From the NCBI RefSeq assembly GCF_004341625.1, contig NZ_SLZG01000008.1, forward strand, positions 185,372 to 249,371: a DNA stretch of 64,000 nt, in the 5' to 3' direction. The stretch is from Rhizobium sp. BK376. Its GTDB lineage: Bacteria > Pseudomonadota > Alphaproteobacteria > Rhizobiales > Rhizobiaceae. A program made the translations under genes and the position numbers. The stretch's first letter is position 1; each line of letters opens with the position of its first letter. Shown one piece after another: positions 43,863-51,712 of the stretch. The notes beneath the pieces were generated by a model. It saw nothing but the letters and a program-made list of their open reading frames with translations, was not told the DNA's origin and ran no database searches.

Positions 43863-44726
43863 GTGACGGAGCCTCGCGGCCATAGTTGGCATGTCGCGCA
43901 TGGACGCAGCCTCGATCTCGGCGCGCGCAGCGTGATCATGGCGATCGTCAACGTGACGCCCGATTCCTTTTCGGACGGCGGGCGGTTCGAGGCTGTCGAT
44001 GCCGCCGTTGCCCATGCACTTGCCTGCGCGGACGAAGGTGCGGCCATCATCGATATCGGCGGCGAGTCGACCAAGCCGGGCGCGGAGGCCGTGACGGCGA
44101 CCGAGGAGCAGGGCCGGATACTGCCGGTCATCGAAGCTTTGAGGGGCAGGACAGAGGCGCTGATCTCCGTCGATACCTATCGCGTCGATACCGCGCGTCT
44201 CGCGGTCGGGGCCGGAGCGCATATCATCAACGACGTGTTCGGGCTGCAGCGCGAGCCGGATATCGCATTGCTTGCGGCGCAGACCGGCGCCGGGCTCTGC
44301 ATCATGCATACGGGTCGGGAACGCCAGAAGCTTGCGGATGTGATCGATGACCAGATGCAGTTTCTGACGCGTTCGCTGGAGATCGCATCCGCATCCGGCG
44401 TCAATCGCCAGAACATATTGCTCGATCCGGGTTTCGGTTTCGCAAAGGACACCGCTGAGAACCTCGAGCTCATAGTCCGTTTCGAAGAGCTGCACCGCTT
44501 TGGCTTGCCGCTGCTTGCCGGAACGTCGCGCAAGCGCTTCATTGGCGCGGCAAGCGGGCGTGACGCCGCAGACCGGGATGTGGCGACGGCCGCAAGCAAC
44601 GCAATCCTGCGGCTCAAGGGCGCTGCGGTTTTTCGCGTGCACAATGTCGCAATCAACAGGGATGCTCTGGCAGTCGCTGATGCTATTCTCGATACGGGCG
44701 CAAAAACAGGCGGAAAGACATCATGA
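43863..44726 (+). CDS. folP: Dihydropteroate synthase
   Basis: A 287-residue enzyme joining 6-hydroxymethyl-dihydropterin pyrophosphate to p-aminobenzoate in folate synthesis; the target of sulfonamides. Signature segments are IVNVTPDSFSDGG near residue 28, IDIGGESTKPGA near 63, ISVDTYR near 100, INDVFG near 121, LLDPGFGFAKD near 180, AGTSRKRFIG near 218 and the terminal VFRVHNV. The start is GTG 43863 behind GGGATGG. It overlaps folB by 4 bp, and folP-folB-folK form a compact folate operon. Confidence 0.95.
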   Translation: MTEPRGHSWHVAHGRSLDLGARSVIMAIVNVTPDSFSDGGRFEAVDAAVAHALACADEGAAIIDIGGESTKPGAEAVTATEEQGRILPVIEALRGRTEALISVDTYRVDTARLAVGAGAHIINDVFGLQREPDIALLAAQTGAGLCIMHTGRERQKLADVIDDQMQFLTRSLEIASASGVNRQNILLDPGFGFAKDTAENLELIVRFEELHRFGLPLLAGTSRKRFIGAASGRDAADRDVATAASNAILRLKGAAVFRVHNVAINRDALAVADAILDTGAKTGGKTS

Positions 44727-45091
44727 CCGGCATGTATACGATCACCTTGCAGAACTGCGCCTTCTTTGCTCGCCATGGCGTGCTTGACGAGGAAGAGTTT
44801 CTCGGCCAGCGCTTTTTCGTGGACGCCGAGTTGGACGTCGTCGCCGGCGATGCGCTGGAAAACGATTCCATCGATGCGACCGTCAATTATGGCCTGGCTT
44901 TCACTGTCATCGAGGAGATTGTCACCGGCAAGAGACGCTATCTGATCGAGGCTTTGGCGCTGGATGTCGCCAAGGAACTCTGCAATCGGTTTCCGCAGAT
45001 TCGCCGTGCCAAGATCACGGTCCGCAAGCCGAACGCGCCCGTACCCGGCGTTCTCGACTATGTACAGGTGAGCATTGAGCATTTCGCTTGA
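44723..45091 (+). CDS. folB: Dihydroneopterin aldolase
   Basis: A 122-residue enzyme cleaving dihydroneopterin to 6-hydroxymethyl-dihydropterin. The family motifs FFARHGVLDEEEFLGQRFFVD near residue 14, the VNYG segment near 54 and the catalytic lysine in ITVRKPNAPVPG near 99 are present. The ATG overlaps the folP stop (ATGA). It feeds the next enzyme, FolK. Confidence 0.95.
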   Translation: MTGMYTITLQNCAFFARHGVLDEEEFLGQRFFVDAELDVVAGDALENDSIDATVNYGLAFTVIEEIVTGKRRYLIEALALDVAKELCNRFPQIRRAKITVRKPNAPVPGVLDYVQVSIEHFA

Positions 45092-45602
45092 TACTGGTGT
45101 GGTCACTGCGACGCTTGGCCTCGGAGGCAATGTCGGAGATCCCGTTCATGCCATGGCCGTAGCGCTGAGAATGCTGGATGGGCGTGGCGATTGTCACGTG
45201 ATTGCGGTCTCGCGTCTCTATCGTACGCCGCCCTGGGGCAAGACGGACCAATCCTTCTTCTACAATTCTTGTGCGGCGGTAACGACGTCGCTGACGCCGG
45301 ATGCCCTGCTGGAGGCGTGCCTCGACATCGAGCGCGAGATGAAGCGGGTACGTATCGAGCGCTGGGGGCCTCGAACACTCGATATCGACATCCTGACTTA
45401 CGGCAACGTCGCGTCCGATGGGCCGAGCCTGCAAATTCCACATCCGCGCATGACCGAGCGTGGCTTCGTTCTTCTGCCGCTTGCGGATATTGCAGCGGAT
45501 CTGGCGCTCAACGGACGTTCGATTTCGGAATGGCTTGCCGAAGTCGACACCGCGGGGATCGAGATTGCCGATGAAAACCGGGATTGGTGGCAGCGCCTCT
45601 AA
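45075..45602 (+). CDS. folK: 6-hydroxymethyl-7,8-dihydropterin pyrophosphokinase
   Basis: A 175-residue enzyme that pyrophosphorylates 6-hydroxymethyl-dihydropterin before FolP acts. Motifs include LGLGGNVGDP near residue 14, YRTPPWG near 49, the catalytic RIERWGPRTLDIDIL near 93-107 and the HPRMTERGFVLLPLADI near 122. The likely start is an unusual TTG at 45075, inside the folB end, because AGGTGA lies just upstream; GTG 45099 is the alternative. A stem-loop (45608-45634) follows the stop. Confidence 0.94.
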   Translation: MSISLDTGVVTATLGLGGNVGDPVHAMAVALRMLDGRGDCHVIAVSRLYRTPPWGKTDQSFFYNSCAAVTTSLTPDALLEACLDIEREMKRVRIERWGPRTLDIDILTYGNVASDGPSLQIPHPRMTERGFVLLPLADIAADLALNGRSISEWLAEVDTAGIEIADENRDWWQRL

Positions 45603-45607
45603 ACAAA

Positions 45608-45634
45608 AGCGGCCGGAAATCGCTTCCAGCCGCT
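45608..45634 (+). terminator. Hairpin after folK
   Basis: GCGGC and GCCGC arms plus an inner GGAA/TTCC pair form a stem with one C-A mismatch and a 5-nt loop, 5 bp after the folK stop. It has no U-tract, so it is a weak terminator candidate. Confidence 0.35.
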
Positions 45635-45660
45635 CAAGTGTCCAGAATTTCGGGTATGCC

Positions 45661-46212
45661 TTACTGAATAGAACCGACCGCCATTTCGTCGACGTTCTGA
45701 CGTGTCAGGGTCAGGCCGATGACAGGTATCATCTGCTCCTCGACCTTGACCGAGATGGTGATGTTCATCGACTTGTTGTCCTGAACCCGGGCGATCATGG
45801 CGCCGTTCAGCTTTTGACGGTTCAGGCCGATCACGACGGTATTGTCGTTGACGGTTCCTGATGTCACATCAAGTCCCTTTCCGGCTGCGCCGTCGAGAAA
45901 CTTGCCCTTGTAGGTGCCGCCCTGCTGGGTGATTTCGGCTGACATGGGCTGCTGGAAAACGCCGACGCGGCAGGTGCCGTCGAGCTTCACGCCGGCGTTG
46001 TCGCCGGCAACCGGCTGGCCCGTCAGGTTGCAGGTGAACTTGGTGCCCTTGTATTTGCCGGCAACGATTTCACCCGGGCCGCGCCATGCGCCGGACACCG
46101 ATTGAAAAAAGGCCTTGTCACGAGAGGCTGCACTTGCCGATTGCGACCATGCGCCAAGGGACAGGGCCGCGGCGGCGAGGCCGCAAACAATAAGAAACTG
46201 GCGCGAGAACAT
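45661..46212 (-). CDS. Exported protein of unknown function
   Basis: A 183-residue protein with a signal peptide (FLIVCGLAAAALSLGAWSQSASA, cut near residue 28). The mature part looks like a single beta-rich domain with alternating short strands (FFQSVSGAWRGPGEIVAGKYKGTKFTC, then TYKGKFLDGAAGK) and two cysteines that may form a disulfide. I do not recognise a named family. It is monocistronic and convergent with folK. A TTAACCAT motif lies 54 bp before the start. Confidence 0.75.
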   Translation of the reverse strand: MFSRQFLIVCGLAAAALSLGAWSQSASAASRDKAFFQSVSGAWRGPGEIVAGKYKGTKFTCNLTGQPVAGDNAGVKLDGTCRVGVFQQPMSAEITQQGGTYKGKFLDGAAGKGLDVTSGTVNDNTVVIGLNRQKLNGAMIARVQDNKSMNITISVKVEEQMIPVIGLTLTRQNVDEMAVGSIQ

Positions 46213-46325
46213 GAGCTTTCCTTGGCGAAAAGAAACCGGAAACCGAGTTCTAGTTTTGCCGCAGAATGGTTAACGCTTGGTTTCCGGTCTTGGCAAAACC
46301 GCTCGTTTCGGGTCATTTCGCCTTG

Positions 46326-47399
46326 TCAGCGACTGCTCATGCCCGGAGTGAGATCGCCGATGAAATCGGCAATGCCGGGCCGTTTCAAGGACTTGAAAGG
46401 CAGGGGACGGCAGAGATCCATGGCTGCAATGCCGATGCGCGCCGTCATGAGGCCGTTAACCACGCCTTCGCCCAATCTTGCCGAGAGCTTGGACGCTAGC
46501 CCATGGCCGAGGATCTGCTGCACGATGCTGTCGCCGACCGCAATCGAACCGGTAACGGCAAGATGGGCAAGCACATCGCGCATGAGGCGAAGCATGCCGA
46601 GTGTTCCCGGGCGGCCGCCATAGAGGTCGGCGATCGCGCGGACCAGTCGCGCCGACTCATAGAGAACATAGAGAAGGTCGACGATGGCGCGAGGGCTGAC
46701 GGCTGTCACGACCGAAACGCGTTTCGACGCACCGAGGATCAGTGCGCGCGCCTGACGGTCGAGGGGGCTCAGTAGCTCACGTTCCGCCAGCGCGATAAGC
46801 TGCGGAGGGTCGATGATATCGCCCTCGGTTGCTTTCAGGGTTGCGCGGCCCTTGGCCGTTTCTGGCTTGCCGGCCAGCAGGGTCGTCAGCCGCTGGACGA
46901 GAGCCCTCGCGCGAGCAGGCCGGATCTCGATCGACGCGGCCTCCGCTTCGGCCTTGATCGTTTGAACGGCGGCAAGGCGCATCATGCCTGCCGTTTCGCG
47001 GATGACGATTCCGAGAACGGCCAGAATGCCGATTGCAAGCACTGTAAGCGCCGCATAGCCCAGCCAATCGGCACGACTGAAGAGATCGCGGATCAGCCAA
47101 TCCGTCCAAAGACCCACAGCCAGCGAAAACAGGATGCCGAAGGCGCCGGCGGCGACCTTTGCAAAGGAGAAGCGCCGGCGGCGTGGCGCGACCGTCGCCA
47201 TTGCCCGTTCCTCCGCCGCCAGTTCGGGATTGAGGAAAGGGTCTTCCTCCTCGGGCGTGAGGGCGAAATCCGTGTCGAAGCTTTGCGGTTTCCGTCGCAC
47301 CTCCGGCTTGTCTGCCGTGCTGATGCGTTCCTCGGGTTCGATCGAGAAAGCGGCAGGGCGGCGGATCGGCTTGCTGGGATCGTCAGGGCTTGGCGTCAT
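46326..47399 (-). CDS. ycjF: YcjF-family (TIGR01620) membrane protein
   Basis: A 357-residue inner-membrane protein. The first 75 residues are polar; two membrane helices follow at about 80-102 and 113-135; the C-terminal half is the DUF697-like domain (ALILGASKRVSVVTAVSPRAIVDLLYVLYESARLVRAIADLYGG is the centre). It overlaps the upstream ycjX gene by 4 bp (ATGA), as is usual for this pair. The pair is linked with envelope stress in enterobacteria; the molecular role is not established. Confidence 0.88.
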   Translation of the reverse strand: MTPSPDDPSKPIRRPAAFSIEPEERISTADKPEVRRKPQSFDTDFALTPEEEDPFLNPELAAEERAMATVAPRRRRFSFAKVAAGAFGILFSLAVGLWTDWLIRDLFSRADWLGYAALTVLAIGILAVLGIVIRETAGMMRLAAVQTIKAEAEAASIEIRPARARALVQRLTTLLAGKPETAKGRATLKATEGDIIDPPQLIALAERELLSPLDRQARALILGASKRVSVVTAVSPRAIVDLLYVLYESARLVRAIADLYGGRPGTLGMLRLMRDVLAHLAVTGSIAVGDSIVQQILGHGLASKLSARLGEGVVNGLMTARIGIAAMDLCRPLPFKSLKRPGIADFIGDLTPGMSSR

Positions 47400-48871
47400 G
47401 CGAGACGATCTCCGAAAAGAAACTGCATGGCACGATCAAGGCGAATATGAGGAACCGAGAGCTTGATGCCGCCACCGGTTTCATCCAGTTCCGGCGGCCT
47501 GAAGCGGACCACGTTCACGTCAGGCAGGTGGACATTGGCGGGGTCCGATTCAAGCGCCTCGAACAGCCACTTCGGATTTTCCGGAAGGTCGCCCGGAAAG
47601 ATCGCCGTCTTGCGAAGACCATCGAAAGTCTCGTCGCCGATCGTTTCCCTATCCATCGGCGTGCCGACGATGACCGGCAACGTGTGGCCTTCCCGCTGTA
47701 CCGTCGCCTCGCGCGTTGCCCTGACCGAGGCGAGCGCCATGACGTCGATGCCTGCACCGGCCATGCCAATCCTCTCGATTGCGCGATCGACCAGGCGCCG
47801 GGTCAGCGCCTCCAGCCGGTCATGGCTTTCGTGATGCAGATGATCCGCCTTGGTCGCGGCAACCAGGACACGGTCGATGCGCCGGCCGAGGAGGGAGGAC
47901 AGGAGCGAATTGGTGCCGGGCCTGAAACAGGCGAGCACGTCAGTCAGCGCCCGCTCCAGGTCCTGCACGGCTTCAGGCCCACGATTGATCGCCTGCAGCG
48001 CATCGACGAGAACGATCTGCCGATCCAGACGGGCGAAATGCTCACGGAAGAACGGCTTTACAACGACGGATTTGTAGGCTTCGTAGCGCCGCTCCATCAT
48101 TGCCCAGAGCGAACCCCTCGATGGATGTCCGTCCTTGGGGGGAATGAGCGGAGCGAAGGTGAGGGCCGGCGAACCGTCCAGATCGCCGGGCAGGAGGAAG
48201 CGCCCAGGCGGGAGGGTGGACAGGGAGCGTTCGTCCGATTTGCAGGCGCGAAGATAGGCGGTGAAGGCCTGGGAGAGGTCACGGGCCTGCATCTCGTCGG
48301 CCGGCTTGTCGATATCGGTCGCCTCGGTCAAGGCAAGCCAATCTCTGGAAAGTTCTGCCCGGATGCCCGTCTGTGCCAGCGCCAGCGTTTCCTCGCTGAA
48401 GGTGCGGTAATCCTTGCCAAGCAGCGGCAGGTCGAGCAGCCATTCGCCGGGATAGTCGACGATATCAATCGAAAGCCGGCCCGGGGAGAACAGCCGGTTC
48501 CAGCCGCTGGCGCTTTGATATTGCAGCGTGATGCGCAGCTCGGAAATGGCGCGTGTCGAATCCGGCCATATCCGCTCCTTCACCAGCGCCCGAATATGGT
48601 CCTCATACTGGAAGCGCGGTACGGCGTCGTCCGGTTGCGGCTCGAGCTGGACGGATGAGACCCGGCCGGACTGCACGGCCTCGAAGAGCGGAAGCCGCCC
48701 GCCATTCAGCAGGTTGTGCACGAGCGACGAGATGAAGACCGTCTTGCCTGATCGAGACAGGCCGGTCACGCCGAGGCGGATCGTCGGATTGACGAGACTG
48801 GCGGCACGATCGGCCAGATTGTCAAAGGCAATCAGCGCATCGTCGGTGAAGGATGTCAGGCTTGGCGGCAA
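47396..48871 (-). CDS. ycjX: YcjX-family P-loop NTPase
   Basis: A 491-residue nucleotide-binding protein with Walker A GLSRSGKT at residues 37-44, IDIVDYPGEWLLDLPLL as the Walker B/switch segment near 140, and a GTPase-like VAATKADHL near 335 in the NKxD position. It is translationally coupled to ycjF and probably works at the membrane with it. The start is a TTG at 48871 with GGGA upstream; no in-frame ATG or GTG is available upstream, so the exact start is uncertain. Confidence 0.88.
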   Translation of the reverse strand: MPPSLTSFTDDALIAFDNLADRAASLVNPTIRLGVTGLSRSGKTVFISSLVHNLLNGGRLPLFEAVQSGRVSSVQLEPQPDDAVPRFQYEDHIRALVKERIWPDSTRAISELRITLQYQSASGWNRLFSPGRLSIDIVDYPGEWLLDLPLLGKDYRTFSEETLALAQTGIRAELSRDWLALTEATDIDKPADEMQARDLSQAFTAYLRACKSDERSLSTLPPGRFLLPGDLDGSPALTFAPLIPPKDGHPSRGSLWAMMERRYEAYKSVVVKPFFREHFARLDRQIVLVDALQAINRGPEAVQDLERALTDVLACFRPGTNSLLSSLLGRRIDRVLVAATKADHLHHESHDRLEALTRRLVDRAIERIGMAGAGIDVMALASVRATREATVQREGHTLPVIVGTPMDRETIGDETFDGLRKTAIFPGDLPENPKWLFEALESDPANVHLPDVNVVRFRPPELDETGGGIKLSVPHIRLDRAMQFLFGDRLA

Positions 48872-48953
48872 GGCGGGATCCCGGATGGCAACTGAACCAC
48901 CATATAGGAGGCGATACCATCTGTGAAAAGAAGTCGCCGAAACGCGATCCGGC

Positions 48954-49463
48954 TCAATCGCTTATGAAATCGGTTAGTGTCCAGCTCGCTTTCGCTGCGG
49001 GCACGTTACGCTCAGCATCGATCACCGCCAGACCGGCGGTCGGAAAACCGCTGGGCAATGCCGCCGTCGCGGCACTCTGGCCGATCAGGCTTGCCAGCGT
49101 CTGGCTGATGACGGGGTTGTGGCCCACGAGCATGACGGAATTGTCGGTCGCCTGGGAGGCGATGATGTTGAGATAGCCGTCCGCCGACGCGTTGTAGAGT
49201 TCATCGACAAATCGGAACTCTACATCCGGGCCAGCCACCCGTCGGATGGCCTCTGCCGTCTGCCGACAACGAAGCGCGGTCGAGGAGATGACGAGATCGG
49301 GTACATATCCCTTATCCGCAGCCTTGTCGGCCATGATCTCCGCATCCCCATAGCCTCTGTCGCTGAGGGCGCGATCGAAATCCCGCTCGCCGGGTCGGGC
49401 CGACAAGGCCTTGGCATGGCGCAGAAGATAAATGCGAAACGGTGGAGGCGAAATACTGGTCAT
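48954..49463 (-). CDS. Histidine phosphatase family protein (SixA-like)
   Basis: A 169-residue phosphatase of the phosphoglycerate-mutase-like superfamily. The catalytic RHG-type motif is LLRHAKA (R15, H16); the second basic site is SSTALRCRQTAEA and the second histidine is in MLVGHNPVIS. Short members of this branch, such as SixA, remove phosphate from phosphohistidine in phosphorelay or PTS proteins, so a signalling role is possible but unproved. The ATG at 49463 is chosen over one at 49484. Confidence 0.82.
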   Translation of the reverse strand: MTSISPPPFRIYLLRHAKALSARPGERDFDRALSDRGYGDAEIMADKAADKGYVPDLVISSTALRCRQTAEAIRRVAGPDVEFRFVDELYNASADGYLNIIASQATDNSVMLVGHNPVISQTLASLIGQSAATAALPSGFPTAGLAVIDAERNVPAAKASWTLTDFISD

Positions 49464-49641
49464 GGGACGAATTCCGAAACACAACTCTCTCTTGAACTAG
49501 CGTCATGGGTTGACATCGTCAACGGGAGCATGCGGGGCCTGCTGTCGCGTAAGGCCGGATTCGAGCGAGGGCCGCATCTCCAGCCAATTTCGTCGATCGC
49601 GAATATATGGTGAAAAATTAGTCCCTTAGCCGAATTTTATG

Positions 49642-49659
49642 ACAGATTTAAAAATCTGT
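49642..49659. promoter_or_regulatory. Perfect 18-bp AT-rich palindrome upstream of dksA
   Basis: ACAGATTT and AAATCTGT arms flank a central AA. The palindrome is perfect over 18 bp and lies 82 bp upstream of the dksA start. It is a candidate operator; a weak terminator is also possible, although no gene on either strand clearly needs one here. Confidence 0.45.
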
Positions 49660-49741
49660 TTACCACCTCTATTTGGCTTGAATCATTGGTGGCGGTTGGG
49701 ATATACACCCGCCAGATGAGATGTTCTTCAGGAGAATCGCG

Positions 49742-50161
49742 TTGAGTGAGAAGATCGATCTTAGCAATTATGTACCCTCTGAAGAAGAGGAGTTCATGAA
49801 TGCAAACCAGAAGGCATACTTCCGTACCAAGCTGGTTGCCTGGCGGAATGATATTCTAAGAGAAGCGCGCGAAACACTGGACCATCTGGCTGAGGAAAGC
49901 GCAAACCATCCCGATCTGGCTGACCGGGCATCCTCCGAAACCGACCGTGCCATCGAACTTCGAGCCCGTGATCGTCAACGCAAGCTGATTTCCAAAATCG
50001 ACTCTGCGCTGCAGAGGATCGAAGACGGCACCTATGGCTATTGCGAGGAAACAGGCGAGCCGATCGGCCTTAAGCGCCTTGATGCTCGTCCGATTGCAAC
50101 GCTGTCGATCGAAGCCCAGGAACGTCATGAGCGTCGCGAGAAGGTCTATCGCGACGAATAG
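49742..50161 (+). CDS. dksA: DksA-family RNA polymerase-binding regulator lacking the zinc cysteines
   Basis: A 139-residue transcription factor that enters the RNA polymerase secondary channel and works with ppGpp. The coiled-coil tip motif is present (NHPDLADRA, acids D58 and D61). The C-terminal zinc-finger positions read C101, T104, S122 and A125 instead of four cysteines, as in zinc-independent DksA forms. The preferred start is TTG 49742 with AGGAGA 7 bp upstream; ATG 49721 is possible but has no comparable site. A strong terminator follows. Confidence 0.92.
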   Translation: MSEKIDLSNYVPSEEEEFMNANQKAYFRTKLVAWRNDILREARETLDHLAEESANHPDLADRASSETDRAIELRARDRQRKLISKIDSALQRIEDGTYGYCEETGEPIGLKRLDARPIATLSIEAQERHERREKVYRDE

Positions 50162-50183
50162 GGTGTCCCAGGATACTTGAAAC

Positions 50184-50220
50184 AAAAGGCGCGGCTTCAT
50201 CAGCCGCGCCTTTTGTTTTT
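50184..50220. terminator. Bidirectional terminator after dksA
   Basis: A 13-bp perfect stem (AAAAGGCGCGGCT / AGCCGCGCCTTTT) with loop TCATC is followed by GTTTTTT. A-runs on the other side let it also serve the convergent FliO-domain gene. Confidence 0.92.
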
Positions 50221-50284
50221 TCATATTCTGAGCAGGATTTTCGCCTGCGGCCATTATTGTCCCGCAGCCGATATTTCGGCGATC

Positions 50285-51370
50285 TTACCTGTCGCGATTG
50301 ACGCTCATCTCGCCAAAAATGCGGGCAACTTCCTTCTGCAGCGCGGAGTCGGCGCCTGTGATCGGCGGAAGTTCCGGATCTCGCCTCGGGCTTTGAACTG
50401 GCTGCGGACGTTGATTTTGCGTCGGCGCGTTCGAAACGATGCGCTCGGCGGTCAGGTTCTGCGACATTTCTTCTTCGAGAACGCTCTGGAAATCCAGGCT
50501 CGGTTCCCGCACCGGCGGTTGGATGTCGACTGCCGGTGCGGCGGATGCGACGGCCGGGATCGGACGAATATTGCTGTCCTTGGGCGTTACGGGCGCCCCG
50601 TGATCCACGACGGGCATGCTCTGGGCCGCAGGTGTCGACACCCGCGGCTGACGCTCCGGCTGCGGCGGCAGGACACGATGGCGGACGGCATCAAGCGCGT
50701 CGGCGGCTTCTATCTCCTCGGCCCGCTCGGCAACGACCGGCTCCGGAACATATTCCTGAGGCGGTGCAACTTCCAAAGGCGGCGCGACCGGGCGAGGTCT
50801 TTCAACGGGCTGCGGTGGTTTACGCCGTGAATCGAGATCGACGGCTGGCTCCGGACGCTGGGGCGGGTCAAGCCGCACGACGGCAGGCGTATAGAGGTCG
50901 TCAGCCGGTTCAGGCTCCTCCTGACGGGGCTGCGGCGCACTAGGCTGTTGGCTTGCAACGATACGCGGCGGCTCCTGCGTCGGTTCCGGCCGGGCGAAGG
51001 AAAGTGGCTGGCTGGTCGTCAATGCGTCGAAGGAAGCAGAAGGGGTCGCTGCCACGGCAGCAGTCGCAGTCGCCGCGGCTCTTGTCGGATCAATGCCTGA
51101 TTCGATGACGATATCGGTCGGACCGCCGATCATGATCAGATGCTCGATGCCGTCACGGCGCACCAGAACCAGCCGGCGGCGCGCATCGACAGCTGCCGCA
51201 TCCAGTACCTGCAATCTCGGCTGCCGGTTCTTGCCGCCGCGCACGAAAGGCGAGGGTGCGCGGTTACGGATGAACCAGAGAACGAGAAAAAGGCATAGGA
51301 GGGCCAGAGCCACTCCGCCTGCTGCAACGAAAAAGTGGCTGCCATAGGATACGGCGACGTCGTCCAACAT
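50285..51370 (-). CDS. FliO-domain membrane protein
   Basis: A 361-residue protein with one N-terminal membrane helix (about residues 12-33, HFFVAAGGVALALLCLFLVLWFI) and a FliO-like domain at about 48-95 (LQVLDAAAVDARRRLVLVRRDGIEHLIMIGG). The remaining 260 residues are disordered, rich in proline, glutamate and glutamine, ending in a short helical segment (LQKEVARIFGEMSVNRD). FliO helps assemble the flagellar export gate, but no flagellar genes lie nearby, so a flagellar role is not certain. It is divergent from cckA over 342 bp. Confidence 0.75.
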   Translation of the reverse strand: MLDDVAVSYGSHFFVAAGGVALALLCLFLVLWFIRNRAPSPFVRGGKNRQPRLQVLDAAAVDARRRLVLVRRDGIEHLIMIGGPTDIVIESGIDPTRAAATATAAVAATPSASFDALTTSQPLSFARPEPTQEPPRIVASQQPSAPQPRQEEPEPADDLYTPAVVRLDPPQRPEPAVDLDSRRKPPQPVERPRPVAPPLEVAPPQEYVPEPVVAERAEEIEAADALDAVRHRVLPPQPERQPRVSTPAAQSMPVVDHGAPVTPKDSNIRPIPAVASAAPAVDIQPPVREPSLDFQSVLEEEMSQNLTAERIVSNAPTQNQRPQPVQSPRRDPELPPITGADSALQKEVARIFGEMSVNRDR

Positions 51371-51712
51371 TTCGGTTACTCCGTTTACACTTGTTACTCT
51401 TGCTTTACAGGCATTTCGTTTCCGAGCTTACTTACGCCCGACCGATCATAACAGTAAATCGCATGAAGAGGTGCATAGCAGAGGCAACGGTTTGTTGTCT
51501 TCCCCCGGTAATCGCCTCAAGCTTCGTCTTTAACGGTGCATTCGGGCGCTTATGAGATGCAAGCTGGCGCTGTTCCCTGTGAATTCAAGCCTTTCTCCCG
51601 GACCGGCGCTTTTTGCGGATGCCGCAAATTGCTAAAGAAGATTCGAAAGGTCCGATTCTGAAAGTCCGTCAAGGCCATGGCGGACTATCGAAGCGGATGA
51701 AACGAGGGATTT
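51371..51712. other. Divergent intergenic region between FliO-domain gene and cckA
   Basis: This 342-bp gap must hold promoters for both genes. I see no clear palindrome or exact TTAACCAT cell-cycle motif in it; a TTTAACGG at about 51528 is only a partial match. Confidence 0.4.
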
